Positions 1-5,616 of a stretch of DNA of 5,616 nucleotides are shown piece by piece. The DNA comes from Candidatus Dadabacteria bacterium (GTDB lineage Bacteria > Desulfobacterota_D > UBA1144 > Nemesobacterales > Nemesobacteraceae). The stretch lies in assembly GCA_026709745.1 (NCBI GenBank), contig JAPOSJ010000124.1, positions 1 to 5,616 of the forward strand, written 5' to 3'. A program made the position numbers and the translations under genes. The notes under the pieces were generated by a model. That model searched no databases. It was not told where the DNA came from and was given only the letters and a program-made list of their open reading frames with translations. Each line of letters starts with the position of its first letter. Position 1 is the stretch's first letter.

Positions 1-1
1 C

Positions 2-178
2 TTCCATTACAAGGGGTCACTCACCACCCCTCCCTGCAGTGAGGGAGTGCACTGGTTCATTTTTCCGGATGCAATTGAGGTGAGTGCAGAACAGGTCGGA
101 AACTTTAAGCAGATGTTCGGATACAATGCACGTCCACTCCAAAAGCGCAACAACCGTCTACTGATTGTATCTTCTTAG
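2..178 (+). CDS. Alpha-carbonic anhydrase, C-terminal 58 residues (5' truncated by window edge)
   Basis: This is the tail of an alpha-class carbonic anhydrase, the zinc enzyme that interconverts CO2 and bicarbonate. The visible part opens with GSLTTPPCSEGVHW (residues 5-18 of the fragment), the family's active-site segment; its two threonines correspond to Thr199/Thr200 of the human enzyme. The Cys after TTPP is the usual disulfide partner in bacterial secreted members, which points to a periplasmic protein. The end, with NARPLQKRNNR (42-52), matches the conserved C-terminal N-x-RP-x-Q region. The zinc histidines and any signal peptide lie upstream of the window, so activity and export cannot be confirmed. 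The frame ends at TAG 176-178 and converges on hemW, with 94 bp between the two stop codons. I see no strong terminator in that gap. Family assignment is firm. Confidence 0.9.
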   Translation, partial: FHYKGSLTTPPCSEGVHWFIFPDAIEVSAEQVGNFKQMFGYNARPLQKRNNRLLIVSS

Positions 179-272
179 TTTTAGTTTTCTGAAAATTGAA
201 CTGCGAAGTTCTTATGGACCTCAAGTCAGTACCTTTCATCAAAACTCCGAAACCATATCTGCTCCATATTGT

Positions 273-1457
273 TCAGTGAAAGGCCCCACATACCCTCCTG
301 ATCAATTCATCTGTAAATATCCTTCCTCTGGCCGTGAGCCTAATACGGCCCCCGTCAGTGAGGATAAAGCCATCTGACTCAAGATATTCAAGATCGCGGC
401 TTTTAAGTTCACAGCTGAAACGCTTTTTTATATCCTCAATTCTCACCCCATCGCTCAGGCGGAGGCCCATAAGAAAAGTGTCTTCAAGAGAGGACTCTCT
501 AGAGAGGTTATAAGACGAGGCGACCGCGGTTCCACACTCCGCAATCCGTTTTGCGTAAAGTTCAGGATTCCTTACGTTTGACCACCTTTTTCCCCAACCA
601 TCTTCTCCCCCGGAACGAATATGAGAATGGGCTCCGGCACCCACGCCCAGATAATCATGACATCTCCAGTAAATAAGGTTATGCCTGCACTCATGGCCGA
701 GGCGGGCAAAGTTCGACACTTCATAGTTCCAGTACCCCTCAGTTTCAAGAATTTCACGTGCGGTGTGCATGAAACCGACAAGAACTGAGTCATCAGGTAG
801 CGAGAGTTTTCTCTTGCGCCTGAGGGTAGCAAACTCTGTGCCTGGCTCAATCGTAAGACAGTAAGCAGATAAGTGAGTGGGATAGAAGCCGAGGGCAGTG
901 CGGATATCGTTTTCAAACTCCTCTCTGCTCTCCTGCGAACTTCCGTATATAAGATCAATATTAAAGTTGCGAAAACCGGCCGCACGCACATCCCCAAGCG
1001 CACGCGCGCAGTCATCAGGGGTCGTGTGCCTGCCGTAAAAATCAAGCTTTCTCTGCGAGAAGGACTGCACTCCAACACTTATTCTGTTTACGCCCACGCG
1101 TTTGAAGGAAACGAGTTTCTCCCTGTCAGCAGTTCTAGGATTCATCTCGAGGCTAACTTCGGCCGCAGGCGACAGGAATGCAATCGAACTGACCTTTTCC
1201 ATCAAAGCCTCAACACTCTCGGGCTTCAGAAGCGACGGTGTTCCTCCCCCGAAAAACACAGTGCTTACCTCCCTGTCTTTAATAAGGCTTCTGAAGCTTT
1301 CTATTTCCCTTTCAAGGGCGCTTACATAGCCGTCTTCAGGAAAGTTGCCATTAGTCCCATAAGAGTTAAAATCACAGTAAGGACATTTGGTAAGACAGTA
1401 GGGAATATGAATATATACGCCAAGAGGCGTTGGGTTTTTAGAAATATTCTTTTTCAT
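273..1457 (-). CDS. hemW: HemW, radical SAM haem chaperone (HemN-like)
   Basis: HemW binds haem and a [4Fe-4S] cluster and delivers haem to target proteins such as respiratory enzymes; it is often misannotated as oxygen-independent coproporphyrinogen III oxidase (HemN). Numbered from the GTG at 1463, the cluster motif CLTKCPYC has cysteines at 23, 27 and 30 and is followed by DF, not by the extra cysteine typical of HemN. GGGTPS at 72-77 is the SAM-binding glycine motif. HNLIYW at 261-266 is the HNxxYW haem-binding motif of HemW. A HemN-C winged-helix-like domain covers about 325-390. The length, 394-396 residues, is normal (E. coli about 378). Two starts are possible: GTG at 1463, immediately preceded in frame by TGA, or ATG at 1457. 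I chose 1457 because a weak TTGAG sits 5 bases upstream and the protein then begins MKKN. It is divergent from the TolC-like gene, with 35 bp between the two start codons. Confidence 0.94.
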   Translation of the reverse strand: MKKNISKNPTPLGVYIHIPYCLTKCPYCDFNSYGTNGNFPEDGYVSALEREIESFRSLIKDREVSTVFFGGGTPSLLKPESVEALMEKVSSIAFLSPAAEVSLEMNPRTADREKLVSFKRVGVNRISVGVQSFSQRKLDFYGRHTTPDDCARALGDVRAAGFRNFNIDLIYGSSQESREEFENDIRTALGFYPTHLSAYCLTIEPGTEFATLRRKRKLSLPDDSVLVGFMHTAREILETEGYWNYEVSNFARLGHECRHNLIYWRCHDYLGVGAGAHSHIRSGGEDGWGKRWSNVRNPELYAKRIAECGTAVASSYNLSRESSLEDTFLMGLRLSDGVRIEDIKKRFSCELKSRDLEYLESDGFILTDGGRIRLTARGRIFTDELIRRVCGAFH

Positions 1458-1492
1458 CCGCACTCAAGCGGCATACAGCGGTTGCCACATAG

Positions 1493-2719
1493 ATGAGTAT
1501 ACCGAAAAAACTCTTTTTTTTTCTGAGCTCGCTACTTCTGCTTTCCAACACAGCTTGGACACAGCAAACAATTCCCGTTGAGCAAACAGTCGAAATAGCG
1601 CTTGCAAACAACCCAGAACTCAGGATTTCACGTTCCGAGGTCGATATCTCGAAATCGGCACTGAGACAGGCAAAATCCCCGCTTTATCCTCAGGTCAGTG
1701 GAAAGCTCGTGGTGCCGTTTGTCGGAAGAGAATCAGGCTTTTACGTCGATCAGATGATATGGGACTTCGGAAAGACAAAAGCCAAGGTGAAGGCAAGAGA
1801 ATATTCCCTTAAATCTGCTACTTATTCGCTCACAGGTTCTAAGATCTCTCTTGTGCGCGATGTTCACATTGCCTACTACAAGGCGCTTTCCAGGCAAAAC
1901 CGCCTTACCGAAGCAACCACTAACATTGAACGCAGGCGGTGGCTTCTTGAAAAAACCAAAGATCTTTTCGCGGTCGGAAAAAAATCCACCCAGCAGCTCA
2001 GCCAGGCGCGGATCGATCTGCAACAGTCAAAACTTGAACTTACAGCACGAGAGAACTCTTACGATCTGGCAATGCTCCATCTAAGACACCTGATGAACGA
2101 CTCTTCTCTGGAGCAGTTTGAAATAAGCGAGGATCTTTCCCATGAAAAGGTGAATGAAACAAAGGAAGACCTTGTGAGCTCCGCCCTCTCACAGAACCCC
2201 GAGATAAAAAGCCTTAAGGCCCAACGGGGCGGCATAAAAGCTTCATTAGGAGAAACCAGAGGGAAGTTTCTCCCTTCCGTATTCGGCAGGGCCGCGTACA
2301 GATTTGAGGGAGAAGGAGCAGAGACTCCGGCCTTTATAGCCGGAGTGGGCATAAAAATTCCTATTTTTGAGGGATTCTCAAGGTTCGCGCGGATGGAGCA
2401 ATCAGACGCGGAACTCACAAGAAACGAGGCACAGACTGAGCTTGTGAGAAACCGCATAATTCTTTCAGTGGGAGAACTCTATTTAGAGCTGAGACACCTT
2501 GAGAAAAAAATAGAAATGCTCAGGGAGTCAGAATCAATATCGGAGAAAAACCTGCGTCTTGCTGAGGAAAGATACAGTTCACGAACCGCCTCGAAAATAG
2601 AACTTGCCCGTGCACAGGCACTTTATGAAAAGGCGCTTGCGGACTATAAAAACTCCATATATGACTATAAAATAACAAGACTCAAGCTTCTTAGCCTCTG
2701 TGGGAAACAGCTGCCATGA
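1493..2719 (+). CDS. TolC-family outer-membrane efflux channel protein
   Basis: This 408-residue outer-membrane factor should trimerise into the channel-tunnel through which a tripartite pump expels its substrate. Residues 1-23 form a signal peptide: basic PKK, a hydrophobic run FFFLSSLLLLS, and a probable cut after Ala-Trp-Thr before QQ. The mature part shows the family's internal duplication: OEP repeat 1 about 28-200 and repeat 2 about 215-405. Each has a strand segment (YPQVSGKL near 65; LPSVFGRAAYRF near 260) followed by long charged helices. DQMIWDFGKTKAKVKA near 86-101 and KIPIFEGFSRFARMEQ near 288-303 are equivalent positions in the two halves. The length is at the short end of the family. 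ATG 1493 is the earliest start, because TAG lies directly before it in frame; no good Shine-Dalgarno is visible. The stop overlaps the next gene by 4 bases (ATGA). The transported substrate cannot be inferred. Confidence 0.9.
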   Translation: MSIPKKLFFFLSSLLLLSNTAWTQQTIPVEQTVEIALANNPELRISRSEVDISKSALRQAKSPLYPQVSGKLVVPFVGRESGFYVDQMIWDFGKTKAKVKAREYSLKSATYSLTGSKISLVRDVHIAYYKALSRQNRLTEATTNIERRRWLLEKTKDLFAVGKKSTQQLSQARIDLQQSKLELTARENSYDLAMLHLRHLMNDSSLEQFEISEDLSHEKVNETKEDLVSSALSQNPEIKSLKAQRGGIKASLGETRGKFLPSVFGRAAYRFEGEGAETPAFIAGVGIKIPIFEGFSRFARMEQSDAELTRNEAQTELVRNRIILSVGELYLELRHLEKKIEMLRESESISEKNLRLAEERYSSRTASKIELARAQALYEKALADYKNSIYDYKITRLKLLSLCGKQLP

Positions 2720-3750
2720 TGAAAAATCTTCCCAGCCCGAAAATCCTTTACGCACTCGCCGTCGTAGTTGCTATAGCCGCGTACTTCATTTTTCTGAGGG
2801 AGCAAAAAGGCGAGATAGAGTACGTGACGCAGAAAGTCGAAAAGGGAGACATAACTTCTCTAGTAAGGGCCTCAGGAACCCTGAGACCGACAAAGGAAGC
2901 GAGGATATATTCAAATATAAATGGAACGATAAAAGAGATTCGCGCCGGTGTTAACGACAAGGTAAGCAAAGGTCAGGTGCTCGCCCTTCTGGAAGAGCCG
3001 GAAGGACTCCGGGGAGATGTGGAATACTTCAGAGGAATTCTCAAAAAAGCCCTTACAGATCTTGAAATCTCTGCTAATTCTCATGAGGCATACAAAATGC
3101 TTTACAAAAAAGAGCTTGTTTCCCTTGAGGAATTCAACAGGTCTCTATCTGAGCACAGTGCGGCTGTAGCGACACGGGAAAAGGCCAAGAGCGACCTTGA
3201 AGCGGCGCAGAGAAAACTGGACACGACACGGATCATCTCCATGCTTGACGGCGTTGTGCTTGAAAAAAACATTATAATCGGCGAACAGATACACCCAGCC
3301 AAATCCGAACCCCTTTACATACTCGCCGAAAATCCCCGGACTCTTCATCTGATCTCAAATGTGAGCGAAGCCGACATAGGAAAAATAGAGAAGGGTCAGG
3401 ACGCGCTTTTCAGAGTTGACGCCTTCCCGGAGAAAAATTTCAGCGCCAGAGTGAAACAGGTGTCAAGCTCCCCGAACGTAAAAAACGATGTGGTTACCTA
3501 TGACGTTACATGCATTGTGGAAAATCCTTTACTTGAGCTTAAACCTGGAATGACCGCGGAGGTAAAAATAGTCATATCGAAGAAAAAAGAGGTGCTCAAG
3601 ATTCCGACAGCCGCGCTTCGCTTCATCCCCCCGAAATCCGCCTCTGGCACACCAGAAACTGGAGAGAATGTCTGGATCATAAAGCAGGAAAATCTCTCTC
3701 CAATTGGAATAAAGATCGGGATAAGCGACGACTTTCACACAGAAATCTAA
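2716..3750 (+). CDS. MacA/HlyD-like periplasmic adaptor (membrane fusion protein), apparently cut short by an in-frame TAA
   Basis: As read, 344 residues. The adaptor spans the periplasm and joins an inner-membrane ABC transporter to the TolC-like channel. Residues 9-27 are a single N-terminal membrane anchor with a short cytoplasmic start. Two half-lipoyl segments follow, about 58-95 (GTIKEIRAGVNDKVSKGQVLALLEE) and 173-200 (LDGVVLEKNIIIGEQI). They flank a helical hairpin of charged, coiled-coil-like sequence, about 98-172. A beta-barrel domain covers about 208-290, with the typical LKPGMTAEVKI at 275-285. The membrane-proximal domain starts near 293 (VLKIPTAALRF) and is incomplete: the frame stops just after GISDDFHTEI, where relatives continue with a final glycine-rich strand. 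That strand is present in the same frame downstream (3751-3855), so this looks like a nonsense change or a sequence error. The start overlaps the channel gene by ATGA, so translation is probably coupled. ATG 2719 is a possible second start. Confidence 0.85.
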   Translation: MMKNLPSPKILYALAVVVAIAAYFIFLREQKGEIEYVTQKVEKGDITSLVRASGTLRPTKEARIYSNINGTIKEIRAGVNDKVSKGQVLALLEEPEGLRGDVEYFRGILKKALTDLEISANSHEAYKMLYKKELVSLEEFNRSLSEHSAAVATREKAKSDLEAAQRKLDTTRIISMLDGVVLEKNIIIGEQIHPAKSEPLYILAENPRTLHLISNVSEADIGKIEKGQDALFRVDAFPEKNFSARVKQVSSSPNVKNDVVTYDVTCIVENPLLELKPGMTAEVKIVISKKKEVLKIPTAALRFIPPKSASGTPETGENVWIIKQENLSPIGIKIGISDDFHTEI

Positions 3751-3855
3751 GGCTGTCCGCTCTCTGATGGAGATCCTATAGTGGTTGAGTACAGAATTTC
3801 CGGGGCACAGAACAAGGGACCGGGCTTTGCACTTCCGCAGCCGAAAAGATTTTGA
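3751..3855 (+). pseudogene. Detached in-frame tail of the adaptor gene (34 codons after the TAA)
   Basis: Read in the adaptor's own frame, the bases after the TAA encode 34 residues, beginning GCPLSDGDPIVVEYR and ending LPQPKRF, then TGA at 3853-3855. The G-x-x-L-x-x-GD-x-(I/V)VV pattern is the normal end of MacA-like membrane-proximal domains, where it follows a T-E-(I/V) segment just as here. Its TGA overlaps the ATPase ATG by one base (TGATG), the same tight coupling used at the previous junction. The original adaptor gene therefore very probably ran 2716-3855 (379 sense codons plus one internal TAA). There is no convincing start codon or ribosome site for independent translation of the tail. 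A single base change from GAA, AAA, CAA or another near-cognate codon would create the TAA. Confidence 0.75.
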
Positions 3856-4550
3856 TGACACCTAATGTAATCAAACTTGAAGATCTCGGCAAAACCTACT
3901 CAAACGGGAAGGTCGAGGTAAACGCCCTCCGATCAATCAACCTTGAAATCGCTCATGGCGAATTCGTCGCCATAATGGGGTCCTCGGGTTCGGGAAAAAG
4001 CACTCTGATGAACATCCTCGGATGCTTAGACATCCAGAGCCGGGGAACCTACCTGCTTGACGGCACCGACATAATAAGACTCGGTACGGATGAAAAGGCT
4101 GAGATAAGAAGCACGAAAATTGGATTTGTCTTCCAGAGTTTTAACCTGCTGGCGAGAACAACCGCTCTTGAGAATGTGGAACTGCCGCTTGTGTACTCCG
4201 GCATGGGGAGAGAACAGAGAAGGAAGCTCGCATCGGATGCCCTCTGTCTTGTGGGACTCGCACAGAGAGCGGATCATCTGCCAAACCAGATCTCGGGGGG
4301 ACAGCAGCAGCGAGTCGCAATAGCACGGGCCGTTGTAAATGATCCGAGCATAATACTTGCGGACGAACCTACCGGAAATTTAGATACGGCGACAAGCTAT
4401 GAAATAATAGAGATATTCAGGGGTCTTAACGAACAGGGAAAAACTATAATAATGATAACTCATGAAGAAGACATAGCCTTTCACTCGAAAAGAATAATAA
4501 CCCTGAAGGATGGAGAAATCACCGAGGACAGAAAGAACAAAGGTGTCTGA
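3855..4550 (+). CDS. MacB/LolD-type ABC transporter ATP-binding protein (ATPase only)
   Basis: This 231-residue stand-alone nucleotide-binding subunit should hydrolyse ATP to drive a membrane partner. The motifs are all intact: Walker A GSSGSGKST at 42-50, Q-loop Gln94 in FVFQSFNLL, signature ISGGQQQRVAIARA at 146-159, Walker B IILADEPTGNLD at 166-177 with catalytic Glu171, and H-loop His203 in MITHE. The EPTGNLD and FQSFNLL wording is typical of the MacB/LolD/FtsE group, whose permeases are of FtsX/MacB type. The length is normal for a separate ATPase. ATG 3855 was preferred to the TTG one codon earlier because it overlaps the adaptor's original TGA as TGATG. No strong Shine-Dalgarno is visible, so expression probably depends on translation of the adaptor; the premature TAA 105 bases upstream might reduce it. 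No permease gene follows, which is unusual. The membrane partner must be encoded elsewhere or have been lost. Confidence 0.93.
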   Translation: MTPNVIKLEDLGKTYSNGKVEVNALRSINLEIAHGEFVAIMGSSGSGKSTLMNILGCLDIQSRGTYLLDGTDIIRLGTDEKAEIRSTKIGFVFQSFNLLARTTALENVELPLVYSGMGREQRRKLASDALCLVGLAQRADHLPNQISGGQQQRVAIARAVVNDPSIILADEPTGNLDTATSYEIIEIFRGLNEQGKTIIMITHEEDIAFHSKRIITLKDGEITEDRKNKGV

Positions 4551-4553
4551 TCT

Positions 4554-4563
4554 GCGACCGACC
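4554..4563 (+). repeat. Left arm of a 10-bp inverted repeat
   Basis: GCGACCGACC here is the exact reverse complement of GGTCGGTCGC at 4691-4700. The arms are 127 bases apart and the match does not extend at either end. The left arm begins three bases after the ATPase stop codon. The loop is too long for a terminator. It may be coincidence or the trace of a small inserted or deleted element. Confidence 0.4.
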
Positions 4564-4690
4564 CTTACAAAACACATGATCAAGTAAAACGAAAAAGATC
4601 ACGCAAAATTCTGAATCCGATTTATCAAACCCGCAACAAACAGAAATTGTGGGTCTCTCAAAGTTGATTCTGTGATGTGACTAAAATCAC

Positions 4691-4700
4691 GGTCGGTCGC
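4691..4700 (-). repeat. Right arm of the 10-bp inverted repeat
   Basis: GGTCGGTCGC pairs perfectly with the arm at 4554-4563. It lies inside the PIN-like fragment, at the codons for the Thr-Asp of its TDRDF motif, so coding constraint alone could explain this copy. No target-site duplication was seen next to either arm. Confidence 0.4.
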
Positions 4701-4793
4701 CAACATAACCAAACCCATGACGGATGCAGAGTTGAGGGAGTAGCCGTCAATAGTTCCGACCTGAATGCAGTGGCGGCGGCACGTATTGCGGAG

Positions 4794-4823
4794 TTCGCCG
4801 GTCGTGTATATGTCTGGTATCAT
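4794..4823 (+). promoter_or_regulatory. Candidate sigma-70-type promoter for eno, extended -10
   Basis: TATCAT at 4818-4823 matches the -10 consensus at five of six positions and is preceded by TGG (4815-4817), giving the extended -10 form TGn. A poor -35, TTCGCC at 4794-4799, lies 18 bases upstream. Transcription would start near 4830 and give a leader of under 40 bases. TATAAA at 4823-4828 is an overlapping alternative -10. This is inferred from sequence pattern alone, in an unidentified host. Confidence 0.4.
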
Positions 4824-4852
4824 ATAAAGTTTGTATATTTCTTCAAAATTTC

Positions 4853-4859
4853 GAGGGAG
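4853..4859 (+). promoter_or_regulatory. Ribosome binding site that fixes the eno GTG start
   Basis: GAGGGAG ends 8 bases before GTG 4868, good Shine-Dalgarno spacing. In-frame TAG at 4865-4867 immediately precedes the GTG, so no earlier start exists. The conserved enolase N-terminus, SKISRIRAREILDSRGNPT, begins right after it. Confidence 0.8.
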
Positions 4860-4867
4860 AAGCCATA

Positions 4868-5616
4868 GTGTCAAAAATAAGCAGAATAAGGGCAAGAGAA
4901 ATACTTGATTCAAGAGGAAATCCCACAATAGAAGTGGAAGTACTCTGTACTGACGGTGCCATGGGAAGGGCAATGGTTCCATCTGGAGCATCAACTGGAG
5001 AGCACGAAGCACTAGAACTTCGAGACGGGGAAAAACAAAGGTATATGGGTAAAGGCGTACTCAATGCTGTAAGAAACGTTCACGAAACGATAGCGCCGTG
5101 CCTTGAGAACCTTGACGCCGCCGACCGGGAACTTGTTGACCGTACTATGATAGAACTTGACGGAACAGAGACAAAGTCCCACCTTGGAGCAAACTCCATC
5201 TTGGGAGTGTCGCTAGCGGCGGCAAAAGCTGCGGCGAACTCCGAAGGGAAGTCTTTCTTCAGCTACCTGGGAGGCGAAGATGCATATACACTACCCGTGC
5301 CTCTTATGAACATAATAAACGGCGGCGCCCACGCGGACAACAATCTTGATTTTCAGGAATTCATGATAGTACCCCACGGCTTTTCATCTTTCAGGGAAGC
5401 ACTGCAGGCTGGAGTGGAAACATTCCACGCACTTAAATCAATACTCAGCGTCAGGAACCTCTCGACGGCTGTCGGAGATGAAGGAGGCTTTGCGCCTTCT
5501 TTAGGATCAAACGAAGAGGCCCTTGAATGCATAATAGAAGCCATATGGAAAGCCGGATACAGCCCAGCAAAGCAGATATCAATAGCGCTTGACGTGGCCT
5601 CAAGCGAATTCTTCCG
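4868..5616 (+). CDS. eno: Enolase (phosphopyruvate hydratase), N-terminal 249 residues, 3' truncated by window edge
   Basis: Enolase converts 2-phosphoglycerate to phosphoenolpyruvate in glycolysis and runs in reverse in gluconeogenesis; it is cytoplasmic and magnesium-dependent. The fragment begins at a GTG start with the invariant SKI...AREILDSRGNPTIEVEV. It continues through PSGASTGEHEALELRDG (the mobile substrate-covering loop), KGVLNAV, GANSILGVSLAAAKAAA, MNIINGGAHADNNLDFQEFMI (His and Glu matching E. coli His159/Glu168) and AVGDEGGFAPSLGSNEEAL (catalytic Glu matching Glu209). It ends at ALDVASSEFF, whose Asp corresponds to the Mg ligand Asp246. The catalytic lysine (Lys342 in E. coli) lies past the window, as do roughly 175-180 residues of a usual 425-430. 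Nothing in the visible part suggests decay. It lies downstream of the efflux operon on the same strand but probably has its own promoter. Confidence 0.97.
   Translation, partial: MSKISRIRAREILDSRGNPTIEVEVLCTDGAMGRAMVPSGASTGEHEALELRDGEKQRYMGKGVLNAVRNVHETIAPCLENLDAADRELVDRTMIELDGTETKSHLGANSILGVSLAAAKAAANSEGKSFFSYLGGEDAYTLPVPLMNIINGGAHADNNLDFQEFMIVPHGFSSFREALQAGVETFHALKSILSVRNLSTAVGDEGGFAPSLGSNEEALECIIEAIWKAGYSPAKQISIALDVASSEFF

Larger units (their letters stand above)
4599..4823 (-). pseudogene. C-terminal remnant of a VapC-type PIN-domain toxin
   Basis: From the first usable ATG (4823) the frame gives 74 residues to TGA at 4599. The core, residues about 11-55, contains ELRNTCRRHCIQVGTIDGYS and LATDRDFSHI. 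This matches the second half of VapC-like PIN ribonucleases, where a helix ending in (G)-I-x-(V/I)-G-T-I-D is followed 17 residues later by T-(T/R)-D-x-DF-x-x-I. The aspartates of GTID and TDRDF fit the third and fourth metal-binding acidic positions. The first half of the domain, with the initial D-T-S motif and the conserved glutamate, is missing: upstream on this strand is the complement of the eno promoter and coding sequence. The helix between the two motifs has also drifted from the usual DALIA pattern. No VapB-like antitoxin is visible. An active nuclease is not expected. Identification rests on remembered motif patterns only. Confidence 0.6.
4551..4867. other. Non-coding gap between the ABC ATPase and enolase, carrying gene debris and the eno control region
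   Basis: About 317 bases contain no intact gene on either strand. The + strand frames are broken by stops and show nothing like the start of an FtsX/MacB permease. The - strand carries a PIN-domain-like fragment (4599-4823). The first 50 bases hold one arm of a 10-bp inverted repeat and an A-rich stretch but no convincing terminator for the efflux operon. The last 75 bases hold the probable promoter and ribosome binding site of enolase. Confidence 0.7.

Noticed and set aside
198..211. Small hairpin GAACT-GCGA-AGTTC between the carbonic anhydrase and hemW stops, considered as a terminator
   Set aside because: The stem is only 5 bp and AT-rich, with no following T run on either strand; too weak to call a terminator.
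572..1078. A 168-codon open frame on the - strand in a second frame within hemW
   Set aside because: It overlaps hemW on the same strand in another frame and shows no domain or motif; hemW is complete without it.
273..1457. Oxygen-independent coproporphyrinogen III oxidase (HemN) as the identity of the - strand gene
   Set aside because: The residue pair after the third cluster cysteine is Asp-Phe, without the extra cysteine of HemN, and the HNxxYW haem-binding motif of HemW is present.
873..1496. A 207-codon open frame on the + strand opposite hemW
   Set aside because: It lies almost wholly antisense to the well-supported hemW gene, its translation resembles no family I know, and it is rich in residues typical of a shadow frame.
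1496..1501. TATACT on the - strand as a -10 box for hemW
   Set aside because: No acceptable -35 or extended -10 accompanies it, and it lies within the first codons of the channel gene; not enough to annotate.
3748..3750. Programmed readthrough or recoding (selenocysteine or pyrrolysine) at the adaptor stop
   Set aside because: The codon is TAA, not TGA or TAG, and no recoding hairpin is evident just downstream; mutation or sequence error is simpler.
4666..4690. GTGAT/ATCAC short inverted repeat near 4673-4690 considered as a terminator or operator
   Set aside because: Only 4-5 bp of pairing with no T tract; consistent with chance inside the PIN-like frame.
4824..5012. The upstream part of the long - strand frame that contains the PIN-like fragment
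   Set aside because: This part is the complement of the eno start and promoter and gives a leucine/proline-rich sequence unlike a PIN N-terminus. Only 4599-4823 has family-like sequence.

Overview
The window comes from the chromosome of a diderm (Gram-negative-type) bacterium. The evidence is a TolC-family outer-membrane channel with a signal peptide, a periplasmic adaptor, and the end of an alpha-carbonic anhydrase of the exported, disulfide-bearing type. Base composition looks balanced. Nothing here fixes the phylum: the gene set would suit a deltaproteobacterium-like lineage or an uncultured candidate phylum, but that is only an impression.

Layout. (1) 2-178, + strand: the last 58 codons of an alpha-carbonic anhydrase. 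(2) 273-1457, - strand: complete hemW, a radical-SAM haem chaperone, convergent with the first gene. (3) 1493-4550, + strand: a compact three-gene tripartite-efflux operon, divergent from hemW, with a TolC-like channel, a MacA/HlyD-like adaptor and a MacB/LolD-type ABC ATPase. (4) 4551-4867: a gap with no intact gene. It carries, antisense, what looks like the C-terminal half of a VapC-type PIN-domain toxin, a 10-bp inverted repeat, and the likely eno promoter and ribosome binding site. (5) 4868-5616, + strand: the first 249 codons of enolase, GTG start, cut by the window edge.

How the genes work together. The three efflux genes are coupled head to tail: ATGA overlap between channel and adaptor, and TGATG between the adaptor's original stop and the ATPase. 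Normally the ATPase would energise an FtsX/MacB-type permease, and the adaptor would link that permease to the channel. Two things are wrong with this operon. The adaptor frame has an in-frame TAA at 3748-3750, yet the same frame continues with family-like sequence to a TGA that overlaps the ATPase ATG by one base. The permease gene expected after the ATPase is absent, its place taken by the debris region and eno. Together with the PIN-toxin fragment, this reads most simply as an efflux operon and an adjacent toxin gene in decay, though an assembly or base-call error could explain the stop codon. HemW and enolase look like normal housekeeping genes. I see no convincing new defence, mobile or RNA system.
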